A stretch of DNA of 64,000 nucleotides from Pieris napi (GCF_905475465.1 NC_062251.1:1047001-1111000), one strand, 5' to 3'; shown: positions 28,989-39,429, counted from the first letter of the stretch. Translations and numbers: made by a program. The notes: generated by a model from the sequence alone, not told the origin.

Positions 28989-29649
28989 ACCAATTCAACT
29001 AATTGAATAAAGACCTCAATTATAGTTAGTAGTGATTTTATTTTTTAATTTTTGCTATACTATTTCGTAATTACGATCTATTTATTTATTTATTTATAAG
29101 TCCTAAACAAACTTGTTAATATGTACAAGAAAATATGACTATAAATTTTATACACATACGTATCAATTATAAATTGATGTCAATTTTATAGTGTATAAAG
29201 CATACCGACTGTAAAATTGTTAAAAATAATGGCGCCAAATATGGCGTGACCACATATTGGTACAAATTGAAATGACAGTTGTCTGCCTTTTTCGTTATTA
29301 AATTCTAGTCAATATATGTGCGCTGGGTTAACTATTTATTGTAAAATCTATGTGTAGCCACTGAACCACAAACAAATTTAAAAGTAGTATATTTATGAAA
29401 GAAATGTGACCCCAAGCTTGGAGGTCATGGGACATAGTCTATAAGACAGCACCGTAACTGTTTTCAAAGCAAATAAGTGAACTCGAGTCGAAGTTGGCAA
29501 CTCAAACACATGCTAACCTTGTAATGGTACCTATCCTGAGAGGTTAAATATGTAGAATATATGTTATACTTTATATATGTAATAATATGTGAAGATTTTT
29601 ACTGGATTTTCCATAGATATAACGTAATATCTATCAATGGTACGAGTGT
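28989..29649. other. AT-rich intron sequence
   Basis: Contains the third copy of the 28655 repeat (29217-29295). No open frame or element edge elsewhere. Confidence 0.4.
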
Positions 29650-29755
29650 GTACATCTGTGGCCAAATATGGCGCGGCCACAGATAATTACGAATTGAAAT
29701 ATGTCATTGTCAAACCGCGCTGTCTGGCAAATAATGACAGATTCCTATAATGACT
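29650..29755. repeat. Inverted-repeat arm, partner of 28655-28745
   Basis: TGTGGCCAAATATGGCGCGG, CACAGATAATTACGAATTG, ATGTCATTGTCAAACCGCGC and ATAATGACAG. With the other arm it could bound a decayed element of about 1.1 kb. Confidence 0.7.
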
Positions 29756-31319
29756 GATAATCACAACACATTCGAAAAGAACATGGTCTTTTCGCTATTT
29801 TATTGTATTTTTAAAAGCATTATTTCCGTTAAGATTATTAAAAAATATATAACGCATTCATTCTCAGTGTGGCCACACATAATATATGGGTAAAGTCTAT
29901 ATATAAAATATATCCCTATATTTATCTGTATTTTAGGCATAAATATTTTTAACACAGTTTCAGTTTATGTGCGCTGTGGGTTATATTTACAAATTTGATC
30001 ACCACTAACACACGAAGCAATGAAGATGAAAAACCCTTTCAAACATTTCTTCATAGGAATGTCTCAATTAACCGATTGAAAATACTAGTTAGAAGGAATT
30101 TTATTAAATTATGTATGATTTAATTATATTCATTTTAATGTGAATATCGAATTTTATTTATGTAGATTTTTTATTTACTCTATACTAGAACTTTAATACG
30201 CAAAGCAGCGTGACTAAAAATTTGCTAAAACTATGTAGCGCTTTTCAGCAATAGATGGCGTCTTTAGCAATTCATTTTTATTTATTATTAATTAATGATA
30301 TCAAATTAATTGTAAATGTGATAATAATTGCCAAAACGTTGAGTAAAGTGAGTAATTTAATAGATTTACATTTATTTAAATAGTAATTAACTCTTAATCA
30401 TTTGCAAATGCAAACTTTTAACAATAGATGGCATTTATAGCAACTATTCATTAGACGGTAATAACAGTTCATAATACCAAATTATCTGCCGAATAATTGA
30501 TAAATGTGACCATAATTGCCGAAGTATGTTAATAATGTTATAACTTCAAATTTATTTAAAGAGTAATTAACGTTTAATAATTTATTTTTATTGATTAAAG
30601 ATTGATAGACAAAAATAGAGCGGGAGATAACTACTACCAATTATCGTAAAATAAAACACGATAAGCTTACTTTTATCTCCTTTTTACGCATGTGGATGGT
30701 CCTAATAAAATAAAGGACCGCTATATTATTCCTTCAGTTTTGTTATCGAAAATTTAGTATTTATTTTAATTTAAATAGTGGTAAGTGTCTCCGTCTCTTT
30801 TCCTCATAGTATAAACACAATTTGATAGAAAGAGACGAAAGTCGATAAAAGTAATTTCAAGAATGTTTTGTCTTTGTATTGAAATAATTGAAAATATATG
30901 CTGATTAAAAATAGCTGACTTGGAAAACGATTTAACATATATTGAATATTACAGTACTAAACTAATATCGCTATTAAACGAAGTAAGTGGTCAAAAAGTG
31001 TAAAAAAAATTGTAGAAAAATATTCTGCTATACACAAAAAAATCCTCCATTTAGGAGAAAATTGATAACAAATACAACATAATTTTATACATAGCGCTTA
31101 CGAACTGGGTGATGATAAATTGATGCAAAAGTTTATACAAAAACTTCAAAAGTAATAAGCTTTGACCCTCGTGTAATGTTTTGCCTCTTTCAAATCAATA
31201 CCGAAGAAAGAGATAGATATATCTTGTATTTTTTTCATGTAATACTTTGAATAAATCTTCTAGACTACATATGTTTTATACATACATATATATATTATGT
31301 TTTATGATATAATATTAAA
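29756..31319. other. Long low-repeat AT-rich stretch
   Basis: Apart from the diverged tandem duplication at 30249-30594 I find no SINE, LINE or MITE match, no open frame of note and no splice-flanked exon on the gene strand. It is one of the few repeat-poor blocks in the window. Confidence 0.5.
30249..30594 (+). repeat. Diverged tandem duplication, 173-bp period
   Basis: CAATAGATGGCGTCTTTAGC at 30249 and CAATAGATGGCATTTATAGC at 30422. Both continue with ATAATTGCC, ATTTATTTAAA and AGTAATTAACNNTTAATNATTT in the same order. Confidence 0.7.
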
Positions 31320-31550
31320 GATTATTTTTCCGACCCAAATGTCGGCCAATAGAATTGCACCATTCGACGTCACGTGGTACAACCTACATGGTATTATACT
31401 GACAATTTTTTGTGAAAATTTTCTCTGGTCGTTGCTTCAAGAAAAGTATTAAGTAGTTGTTTTATTCATTATGAAATTCTTATTTGTTAACTGTACATTT
31501 CATCTCATGGTGCAATTCTATTGGCTGACATTTGGGTCGGCAAAATATTC
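31320..31550. mobile_element. MITE-CCG, copy 2
   Basis: GATTATTTTTCCGACCCAAA to TGGGTCGGCAAAATATTC. Same length and interior (CTCTGGTCGTTGCTTCAAGA) as 1616-1846, with a few differences at the right tip. Confidence 0.88.
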
Positions 31551-31654
31551 CCTAAAATCCCTAAAATCCTTCCTATAATATGTATTAGTGTAGTTAAAAT
31601 AATATTAATATTTTTGCGTGGTTTTGGAAGATATCTTCTGTTTTGTGACCACTT

Positions 31655-32025
31655 ATTATCTAATATATAAAATTCTCGTTGTCGCGTTGCTTGTAGTTAA
31701 ACTCCTCCGAAACGGCTTGACCGATTCTCATGAAATTTTGTGTGCATATTGGGTATGTCTGAGAATCGGACAACATCTATTCATCCCCCTAAATGTTAAG
31801 GGTACACACCTAAATTATTTTTTTTAAATTTTTAGATCATTTTTATTTTTTTATGATACAGCATTAAAATATATATAGGTACAACCCCTAATTTTCACCC
31901 CTCTTTTCTTTTGAAAGATAGATAGTAGCCGATTCTCAGACATAATGAATATGAATAAAAAATTTCATAAGAATCGGTCGAGCCGTTTCGGAGTACTCCG
32001 GTCAATGTAGACCAAAAAATGAGAG
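31655..32025. repeat. TAG-type repeat
   Basis: AATATATAAAATTCTCGTTG, CTCCTCCGAAACGGCTTGAC, CCCCTAAATGTTAAGGGTAC, then GGTCGAGCCGTTTCGGAGTA. The two halves are inverted relative to each other, so this is a foldback pair of TAG fragments. Confidence 0.65.
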
Positions 32026-32119
32026 TGAAGGTACATAATATCCCAACAAGCTGAATTGTTCAATATTTAAAAGTTTCAAACTATTTCATTAAAACTCATA
32101 AAATTTTTCGTCTTACACA

Positions 32120-32392
32120 TTACCATTTTCAGCCTAAATTAGGAAATATTTTTCACTTTTTAGTTTGATGTGCTTTAAAAGCGTGTTTTTTTTATTTTTT
32201 TTAACTATTAGTTATTTTTTAGTTTAATTTTTTTTCGGATTATTGCATTGTCATCGATCTTTGACAGGTGCGCAAAGTTTGAATTAAATCTGTCCGTTAA
32301 AAGTGGGTCAAAATCGAGTCCGAAGGAGTCGGTTACATACATACATACATACAGGTGAAGCTAATATAAAGCGTGTAAAAAGACGTGGTCAA
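32120..32392 (-). mobile_element. AGC element, internal fragment
   Basis: ACCATTTTCAGCCTAAATTA, TGTGCTTTAAAAGCGTG, AATCGAGTCCGAAGGAGTCG, (CATA)n and GAAGCTAATATAAAGCGTG. Lacks both AGCTATTGCAT ends. Confidence 0.7.
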
Positions 32393-32555
32393 AATTACTT
32401 TCATACAGAAACCTAAATTCTTTGAGAATGAAACAAGGTCAGTTTGAGATAAATCCCGACCCTCAAAGGGTAACCATGCGTTTTACGTTTAAAAGACTTT
32501 GTAATTTAACTTTGCGTCTATGTATAAAAGGGACGAAATTCACTATAATATTATT

Positions 32556-33085
32556 GAAGTGAAACTTTATGGGCGTTGGAAAAAAACCCTACCACGTTCC
32601 TACCACGGTTGATTCCAAGCCATTAATAACAAAATATATAATCACGATAAGGGAGCGTTCAAGTATTATGTCACGCAATTATTGGAGATTATTGAAAAAA
32701 ACCCCCCCCCCCCCCCCATGTAACGCGCCGTAACGTTCTTCTGTACCCAAGTACAGTACTGTACCCAAGTACAGTACTGTACCCAAGTATAGTAAAATGT
32801 TACGTGACCACCTAGTGACTCTTTATACCTAAAAGTTACCATTATGTGGTGTAAAGTACTGGAAAGTCGAAAAAAATATTAACAATAACGCGTAGGCCCC
32901 GCCCCGCATCGTAACGTTTTACAAAAAGACCCCCCAAAACTCGTTACGTAATACTTGAACGCTCCCTAACAATTATAGTACCTAATCATTCTATTACAAT
33001 TAATGAAATTCTGTAATAATCTTAGTAGTAATAAGGAAAAATTAAATAATTGTATTATTTGTATTCATCTATAATAATAAAGGCC
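32556..33085 (-). mobile_element. GA3 element interrupted by MITE-GGA
   Basis: TGAAGTGAAACTTTATGGGC, CCTACCACGGTTGATTCCAA, AATCACGATAA; then after the insertion CAATTATAGTACCTAATC, TTAATGAAATTCTGTAATAA and TCTATAATAATAAAGGCC. TAA is duplicated at the insertion point. Confidence 0.82.
32651..32968. mobile_element. MITE-GGA
   Basis: GGGAGCGTTCAAGTATTATG and ..CGTAATACTTGAACGCTCCC are inverted ends flanked by TAA. Inside are a C-run of 17 (32701-32717), three 19-bp iterations of TGTACCCAAGTACAGTAC (32742-32790) and GTACTGGAAAGTCGAAAAA. A relative is at 44096-44388. Confidence 0.9.
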
Positions 33086-33417
33086 GATGACTGGCCATGC
33101 GTCATACTCGTGAACGGATGCTACTTGTGGTGACTGGTTGTACTTGAATTCGTATATGTGGTGTTTTTTTTTTCGTGGGGAAATGCGTTACGCATCTCCC
33201 GCGGCACGGTTGACCTGGTGGGGAAGGGTTATGTGGGACTGTTGTGCATACCCGCTAAAACCCCACGGCGCCACCAGCAATCGCCCGGGTCAGGACACGG
33301 TAACAGCGTAGCCTTGTCCGCGTCCAGCCGTTAATATCACGGTCCTCTACGGCCACAAATGATGTGGAATGGACCTTGGCACAACAAGGGCCTTTCACAT
33401 CGGCCAATTCACCCTCT
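33086..33417. other. GC-rich unclassified retroelement-like segment
   Basis: GACTGGTTGTACTTGAATTC recurs at 45700. 33175-33415 is GC-rich for this window (AAATGCGTTACGCATCTCCC, CCCGCTAAAACCCCACGGCG). It is probably a LINE scrap, but I cannot place it. Confidence 0.4.
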
Positions 33418-33662
33418 TGAGGTCGTAGGTTCGATCCCCGGCTGTACCAATGGACTTTCTTTCTATGTGTGCATTTAGCATTCGCTCGTATGAAGGAAAA
33501 CATCGTGAGGAAACCGACGAGTCTTAGACCCAAAAAGTCGACGGCGTGTGTCAGGCACTGGAGGCTGATCACCTACTTGCCTATTAGATTTAAAAACGAT
33601 CATGAAACAGAAACGGAAATCTGAGGCCAAGACCTAAAAAAGTTGTAGTGCCACTGATTTAT
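33418..33662 (+). mobile_element. SINE-B
   Basis: GAGGTCGTAGGTTCGATCCC, TACCAATGGACTTTCTTTCT, GAAGGAAAACATCGTGAGG, GTCGACGGCGTGTGTCAGGC and ACCTAAAAAAGTTGTAGTGC. It starts at the B-box; the A-box half is absent. Confidence 0.88.
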
Positions 33663-33687
33663 TTAAAACAGATATAATAACGGCTTT

Positions 33688-33930
33688 TACGGCTCATCTG
33701 TCTAGTGGTTAGTACCCCTGACTGCGAATCCATGGGTCCCGGGTTCGATTCCCGGCTGAGATAAACATCGATGTGATGAACATTTGGTCTTGGGTGTTTA
33801 AATATGTGTTTATATGTTTATCTATTTATAATATGTATGTATATCCTTTGCCTAGTACCCATAACACAAGCTTCACCAGCTTAGTATGGGACTAGGTCAA
33901 TTGGTGTGAATTGTCCAATAATAAAAAAAA
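33688..33930 (+). mobile_element. SINE-A
   Basis: GGCTCATCTGTCTAGTGGTT, GGTTCGATTCCCGGCTGAG. An internal deletion of the GTTGTGCTTAG part follows, then TATTTATAATATGTATGTAT and AGGTCAATTGGTGTGAATTG with an A-run of about 17. Confidence 0.92.
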
Positions 33931-34413
33931 AAAAAAAAATAAGGAAATTTTTGAGTATATCTAATGCCTCAAATCATACTCACCCCACATGTAAGCCACA
34001 GTGATGCGGGGTTTAAAATTAGATGAGATCAATACTTTTGCTTTCTGGTTTAAACTAGTTTTCGTAAGTATTTGACATTTTAAAAGTTTATATTTTCGCG
34101 GATTGATTACCATAGATACGGATAGAGGACACCGTGAGCCATTTTTGATAAAAACCCTCCATCTTTTAGTCGATACCAACTCCGGGGAAATAAATACAGA
34201 TAACACAACTTTTTCTACAGCTGTGATACTTTTTGACATTCAACACCTTTTGTCTTCAGCCACCGTGACCACGCACGCTGTAAAGCACGCGAAACGTCGG
34301 ATAAATTTAAAATTATGTACCTAAAATAATTTTAAATTTATAATACATAACTTCAATCCGGTAAAACATTTTGCATTTTGATAACGAAAAGTTATAAAAT
34401 TAAAGTTACATAC

Positions 34414-34529
34414 TTGATAAAACAATTTATATTCTGTGTCTGTCAGCCTCAGGGCAACTTCCTCTGGAAAATGGAGAAGTGTTCTCAGCGACGCCAGCTC
34501 CTCATAGCTATCTTCAACACCTGCAGATC
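34414..34529 (-). CDS. PLCE1-like: PLC-epsilon-like gene, exon E2 (start of RasGEF domain)
   Basis: A 116-nt exon with acceptor TTTGTATTCCAG before 34529 and donor GTATGTAACT after 34414. It begins with two bases that complete the glycine codon left by E1 and ends at phase 0. It encodes SAGVEDSYEELASLRTLLHF, then PEEVALRLTDTEYKLFYQ. P-E-x-V-A-x-x-L-T-x-x-E is the classical opening of RasGEF catalytic domains. The acidic EDxYEEL lead-in matches what I recall of PLC epsilon. It joins E3 (FYQ-VPPIDYL). Confidence 0.9.
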
Positions 34530-34552
34530 CTGGAATACAAATAATTTATTTA

Positions 34553-34987
34553 CAACTAGCTGGCCTGGCGAACATCATACCGCCTAACAGTCGATTCTTT
34601 ATTTTTTATTAAATACTTATTCTGCTATTCGGGACACCGGTCTAGCTAGTAAGATAAAAAAAAGAAAGTTGATAAGACAACAAATACATTAATGTCAAAA
34701 AATAAAAATTTACCTTCCCGGAACCCCTCCACTAACATTTGAACACTTATGATATGGTATTAAAGTTCAAATTAACTTTCAACTATTATTACGAATATTA
34801 TGTATGGGAATATAGAAAAGTGTTGTTTTTAGACTTTTTCTCTCATTTTTTTTAATTTTCATCTCCGTAAGAATCACCCTCGTACTTCAAAAAATATTAT
34901 AAAAAAAGAATTGGCCAAATCGGTCAAGCCGTTTTTATGTTATGTCGTGACAACGGAAAACGGGTTTCATTTTTATATATATAGATT
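34553..34987. repeat. TAG-type repeat
   Basis: ACTAGCTGGCCTGGCGAACA, ACCGGTCTAGCTAGTAAG, GTATTAAAGTTCAAATTAAC, TCGGTCAAGCCGTTTTTATG and TTTTTATATATATAGAT. Closest relative is 47503-47928. It lies 24 bp upstream of exon E2. Confidence 0.75.
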
Positions 34988-35087
34988 AAATTTGCTTTGT
35001 GGACGAAGGTTGGTGAACAGTGCCTCCAGCTTTATGGTACCTTCGACCAGTCTGACCGGCCCGAAGGATTCTGTATCTAAGGTTTTT

Positions 35088-35470
35088 TTCTTTTTTGAAG
35101 TTATACTTCTTTAGGCGCGTTATGAAAAATTGATGAGAGTGAAATTTTACGATGCGCGCGCACCGTGACACAAAATTAACAGAATGAAGTTGCCCACGGA
35201 AGATGCTACGGCATTGGACATAATTTAAAAACAACATTCGATTAATAATAGAATTTATGTTACACTTAATGTAAGAGAATAATAATAAATATTTATTTAT
35301 TTAATTTTTCAAATGTAAACTGAACTTTATTGACTATAATGACTCCTTTTGCAGTCTTTGATTATTTAGTTGTAATTAATTATTTGCATGCAATCAGAAA
35401 CTATTTTTAATAATGCCAAAGAAGTATAACTTCTTACGCGCGTACATAAGTACACGCACCCTTTTTTTAT
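35088..35470 (-). mobile_element. GA1 element
   Basis: TTTTGAAGTTATACTTCTTT at the left, GAAGTATAACTTCTTACGCG and TACATAAGTACACGCACCC at the right. The interior is as in 11746 and 59412, inverted. Confidence 0.9.
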
Positions 35471-35479
35471 TGGAATCTC

Positions 35480-35795
35480 GCTGTTAGCCAAGGGCTCCAG
35501 CTCAGACGGTTTTGGTGAGCATAGCTCGGCCGCTTTGGGGTTTTTTTTGGGAGGTAATCGGGCTGGAGGCTCACCAAGGTGATACCGCCATGGAGTCACA
35601 TTGCCAGTAGGCTTGCAAGTGCGTTGCCGGCTTTTAAGAATCAGTACCTATAGAACAGAGGGCAAACGGGCAGGAGGCTCACCTGATGTTAAGTGATACC
35701 GCCACCCATGGAGTCACATTGCCAGAAGGCTTGCAAGTGCGTTGCCGGCCTTTTAAAAAACGCTCAGTTGTGGAACAAAACTTAAAATTTTTGAA
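35480..35795 (-). repeat. LINE-E tail, two tandem units
   Basis: GGCTGGAGGCTCACC.., GTTGCCGGCTTTTAAGAATC, GGGCAGGAGGCTCACCTGAT and GCGTTGCCGGCCTTTTAAAA, then AACGCTCAGTTGTGGAAC from the LINE-E coding end. Both units share GGAGTCACATTGCCAG. Confidence 0.85.
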
Positions 35796-35835
35796 TTTAG
35801 GGAATAGGGAACGAGAAAATATTCAGTAAAAAAAA

Positions 35836-36212
35836 ATATTGGTTGTTTGTAAAGTAGGTTTACGATCGAGATGTTTACGTGATAACGTCTTATTGGTGAT
35901 ATAAGTTTTTGGGAAGTAAGGAATTAATGAAGATAACAATTTTTTCAAATTTTAAATTACATCTATCGTTTTATTCACACTTTTGATGATAAATTTCGGG
36001 TGTAAAATGACAAGTTTACTTATTCGACTATGATATACATTTTTCTTCATACATTCACGGAATGACTGGCAGCGCTCGAGATGAGACGGGAGATCGGTCC
36101 GTCTCTCTCTCGTTATACCTGCGATCGCGCTCGTGAGGTTTTGGTGTGACACAAGTTTCTGAACATGTCACCCGACTAAAACGATTTTAAAGACGTTATC
36201 ACGTCAAAAATA
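35836..36212 (-). mobile_element. MITE-ACG
   Basis: ATATTGGTTGTTTGTAAAGT, GTTTACGTGATAACGTCTTA, then the interior and AGACGTTATCACGTCAAAAA. Nearly identical to 25181-25565 in reverse, including the 66-codon frame (minus strand 35952-36152). Confidence 0.88.
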
Positions 36213-36519
36213 ATACAACAAATCTGGATTTATAAATAGTGATTTTGTTAAAGCGTTTGACAATATATAACATCTGTGCGTGAAAGGTCTTTTGAATTAT
36301 TTATATTTAACAGGGGCCGGATAAACTCATTATCCAACAAATCGTTGAATAATTTTATTCGTTTCCACAACACGTTCCAACCAATTTAATTAGTTTCTAC
36401 ATTTTGAATATTGTTTTTGACCGACATAGTGTGTGATTCATTTCTGGGGCAGGGGCCTTGCCAGCCCATTGTCAAGGGGCCTGTAGATTTAGTTTATGAT
36501 GGAAAATTAAGTAATTCAT
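36213..36519. other. Intron spacer
   Basis: No recognised element. GGGGCAGGGGCCTTGCCAGC at 36446 is the only GC-rich patch. Confidence 0.4.
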
Positions 36520-36765
36520 TTGACGACTCATTGGTCTAGTGGTTAGTACCCCTGACTGCGAATCCATGGGTCCCGGGTTCGATCCCCGGCTGAGACGAAC
36601 ATCGATGTGATGAGCATTTGGTGTTGTGCTTAGGACTTGGGTGTTTAAATATGTATTTATATGTCTATCTATCTATAATATATATGTATATCCGTTGCCT
36701 AGTACCCATAACACAAGCTTCACCAGCTTGGCATGGGACTAGGTCAATTGGTGTGAATTGTCTTT
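36520..36765 (+). mobile_element. SINE-A
   Basis: Complete head, B-box, (TCTA)n and tail TCAATTGGTGTGAATTGTC with an A-run. Confidence 0.94.
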
Positions 36766-36779
36766 AAAAAAAAAAAAAA

Positions 36780-36955
36780 GAATTACTTAATTTTTGAGTG
36801 TGACAGTGAGTGTGTATATTATTTGTAGTGACAATCACATTAATAAAATATATAATTACTCGATTATAATCATTAAGTCGATTTAAACCTCTAGTAGGAA
36901 GATCTTTTAATATTTTAGGTAAATTATTATAAACCTTGATTGCCATACAAAATTT
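36780..36955 (-). pseudogene. LINE-C reverse transcriptase C-terminus, second copy
   Basis: Reads MAIKVYNNLPKILKDLPTRG, parallel to MAIKVYNKLAKELKDLPTRV at 5083. It then loses the frame. Confidence 0.75.
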
Positions 36956-37455
36956 ATTTATTTATTAACACTTCGTTGCATATACAATAATATAGTATAA
37001 TTGACATAATTAAATAAAAAGAAGAGCAACTGGCGGCCTTATCGCTTTCGAGCGATCTCTTCCAGGCAACCACTGTGAGAAAAGAAAAAAAAAAGTATTA
37101 AATTACATAAGGTAGGCAAGAAGTGCAAAAATACATGTATTACATATAGTTGTTTAGAAAAAGAAACTAAACAGGAACAAATAACAAACTTAACTAATAA
37201 AGGATACATGAAAAAAAAAAAAAAAAAAAAGTGCACATGAATCATTATAATTTAATTTCAGAATTTAATTGAAGATCAGTCTCACGTCAGTTAGTAGGTA
37301 TTATTAAAGTTAGGGATACGATGTGGACAGGTAATGTTTGTACAGAAGAAATTTAAAGGAAGATAGAGAAGGAGCTAAGCGAATAGGGACTGGAAGTGAA
37401 TTCCATAGCTTAACTGCAGAGACCTTAAAGGACTCGCCAAGAAAGGAGGACATTT
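36956..37455 (-). pseudogene. LINE-D coding end and 3' UTR
   Basis: Minus strand from about 37452: MSSFLGESFKVSAVKLWNSL, then PVPIRLAPSLSSFKFLLYKH, the A-x-x-L-W-N-S-L-P..F-K-x-x-L block that closes CR1/jockey-type polyproteins. Next comes a UTR with an A/T run (37206-37230) and GAAGAGATCGCTCGAAAGC. No upstream RT is present. Confidence 0.8.
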
Positions 37456-37466
37456 TTTTTTTTTTA

Positions 37467-37704
37467 ATACAATTCACACCAATTGACCTAGTCCCATGCT
37501 AAGCTGGTAAAGCTTGTGTTATGGGTACTAGGCAACGGATATACATATTATAGATAGATATACATATAAATACATATTTAAACACCCAAGACCTAAGAAC
37601 AACACCAAATGCTCATCATATCGATGTTCGCCTCAGCCGGGGATCGAACCCGGGACCCATGGATTCGCAGTCAGGCGTACTAACCACTAGACCAATGAGT
37701 CGTC
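37467..37704 (-). mobile_element. SINE-A
   Basis: Reverse complement of the complete family sequence, with TTTT-rich tail at 37455-37466 and head CTCATTGGTCTAGTGGTTAG ending at 37702. It sits directly upstream (gene sense) of the LINE-D piece. Confidence 0.93.
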
Positions 37705-37974
37705 AAATATGAAAAAGTCGTGATATGACATGGGATTTCAAGGATATAGTTTTCGGAATAGCGTAAGCTATAGTTATGGGATCCCAAAAATTTTGAATTT
37801 GAATTTTTTTTTTAGTTTTTATAAACATTTCTAAAATATACATACAGGAAAGAAATACAATTTTGAACTTCTCAAAGGTATCTACGGAACTATCAAGATA
37901 GTTTGCTCCACTATTTACTTCGACTGAATTTTCCCAAACTATGATTATATATCTAATTATAGAAACGTATGTAC

Positions 37975-38077
37975 CTTCGAAATCCGTGTCAAACGCCTGC
38001 CCTGATGAGCCTCCACTGGGGCCAGCTTTGGACCCGTCTCGCATTTCACCTAATTCACTACTTGACACTACACTACA
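37975..38077 (-). CDS. PLCE1-like: PLC-epsilon-like gene, exon E1 (linker before RasGEF); 5' edge unresolved
   Basis: Donor GTACATACGT follows 37975 at phase 1 and joins E2 to complete glycine. The frame reads GEMRDGSKAGPSGGSSGQAF, then DTDFE. A stop (TAA) lies about 11 codons before the first Met. The strongest acceptor (TTTTTTTGTTTCAG, exon start 38121) would put that stop inside the exon. So either translation begins at ATG 38042-38044 on an alternative transcript, or a weaker AG nearer 38050-38075 is used. The Gly/Ser-rich content fits a linker. I infer membership of the gene from phase, strand and spacing. Confidence 0.65.
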
Positions 38078-38159
38078 TTACACAAATAACACAGCGCCAT
38101 CTAGTAGCCAGTTCAAAGCATCTGAAACAAAAAAAGAAAATTTGAATTTGATTTGGTAT

Positions 38160-38290
38160 TTAAGCGTGGGTCTCTCATCCCTGAGAATCCGAAACCCTGG
38201 CTATGCACCAATCTTCTTTCGCTTAACGAATGATCGGTGAAGGAAAACATAGTGAGGAAACTGGTTGGCCTTAGACTCGGTCCTTGGGGG
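38160..38290 (+). mobile_element. SINE-B fragment
   Basis: GGTCTCTCATCCCTGAGAAT, TATGCACCAATCTTCTTTCG, GGTGAAGGAAAACATAGTGA and CTTAGACTCGG; middle part only. Confidence 0.75.
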
Positions 38291-38309
38291 ACTTATTACA
38301 AAGATATCT

Positions 38310-38832
38310 ATTATAAAGAGGAAAGGTTTGATTTTTTGTTTGTTTGAAATGAATAGGCTCCGAAACTACTGGACCGATTTCAAAAATTCTTTCACCGTTG
38401 GCAAGCTACACTATTCCCGAGTTACATAGGCTATGTTTCATTAAAAAAAATAGGGTTGCTTACTAAAACTTAAATAATCTGGGTTAGATGTGTAAAAAAA
38501 TAAACAAAAAACTTCCTTCAATCGTGTGCGCTGCGAAAACTATTAATGATAGAACAAAAATATGTATTACAACTTTTCAGGACACATCGCTATCTATAAA
38601 AAATGTCGTGACAGCATGTCTCTATCTTTTATAGTTACGTCACAACAATATAAAATAATTACATACCAAAATAATTACCAACGTTTCACATAAGCTACAA
38701 TTAAATGGCATAACTACCAAAAAAGCATGGTGGATTGGTGTTCTCCTGCCTTTTCTCTTGAATAGTTTACTACTATGTAATAGGTATAAAAAAATCTTAG
38801 CCACAGCAACGCTTGGCCGAGTCTACTAGTTA
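38310..38832. repeat. TAG-type repeat, long form
   Basis: GAATAGGCTCCGAAACTACT, TTCTTTCACCGTTGGCAAGC, GTCTCTATCTTTTATAGTTA, then CCAACGTTTCACATAAGC and CTTGGCCGAGTCTACTAGT. The first half matches 63285-63605 and the second half matches 60280-60410. Confidence 0.75.
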
Positions 38833-38959
38833 TTAATATGTATTTAATTTATTAATAGTAATCATAACAATCAAATATACAGTATTTACAATTTTCTTAA
38901 GCGACATAGTAATAATAATAATAATAAAAAGAAAATTTAAACAAATTTAAAAAGTTTGG

Positions 38960-39145
38960 TCCCTATGACAGTGTACCTTTAACGCTGGCAGCATTTCCTC
39001 CCTGTATTGCGATACTTATTCGTTAAGGAAAGCACCCGCTCTGGGGTCACCGGTACTACTAGACGCCAACTTAAATCTTTAATTAGCTGTGAACTTGAAC
39101 CCCACGGCCCAAGAGTCTCTACTCCAAAGGGAACAAAATCGAAGT
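38960..39145 (-). pseudogene. LINE-F C-terminal fragment
   Basis: Reads FDFVPFGVETLGPWGSSS, LIKDLSWRLV, then a Pro-rich broken remainder. The nucleotide string TTAAAGATTTAAGTTGGCG and the repeat of GGTCACCGGTACTA link it with 39430, 44540 and 44810. Confidence 0.7.
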
Positions 39146-39429
39146 TGGAGGAGAAATTTCGAGAATATTTAAGCCGTTTATTATTTTCCGACTGCTGTAT
39201 ATAAAACATATTTAGGTCAACCGCTACTGGACATCATAAATATACTATTAGTTTAGGAGAATTTTATGAGCAGACCCACGGAAAACATTTGACAGCATTT
39301 GTCGTGGTTTCCTAGAAAACTTTCAGAGTTGATCGAAGTAATTTCGCAGACTGAATATTACGTAGAGTCGGCAAATAAAGAGCGGTAAATTGAAAAAATA
39401 TATTATCCACCAACTCTATTTTTCCACTA
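39146..39429. other. Spacer between opposed LINE-F pieces
   Basis: AT-rich; TTTCGAGAATATTTAAGCCG-type sequence is probably LINE-F leader. No clear feature. Confidence 0.35.

Noticed and set aside
37703..37974. Extension of the E1 frame past its donor
   Set aside because: The GTACATACGT donor at 37974 and the phase match to E2 make the downstream part intron.
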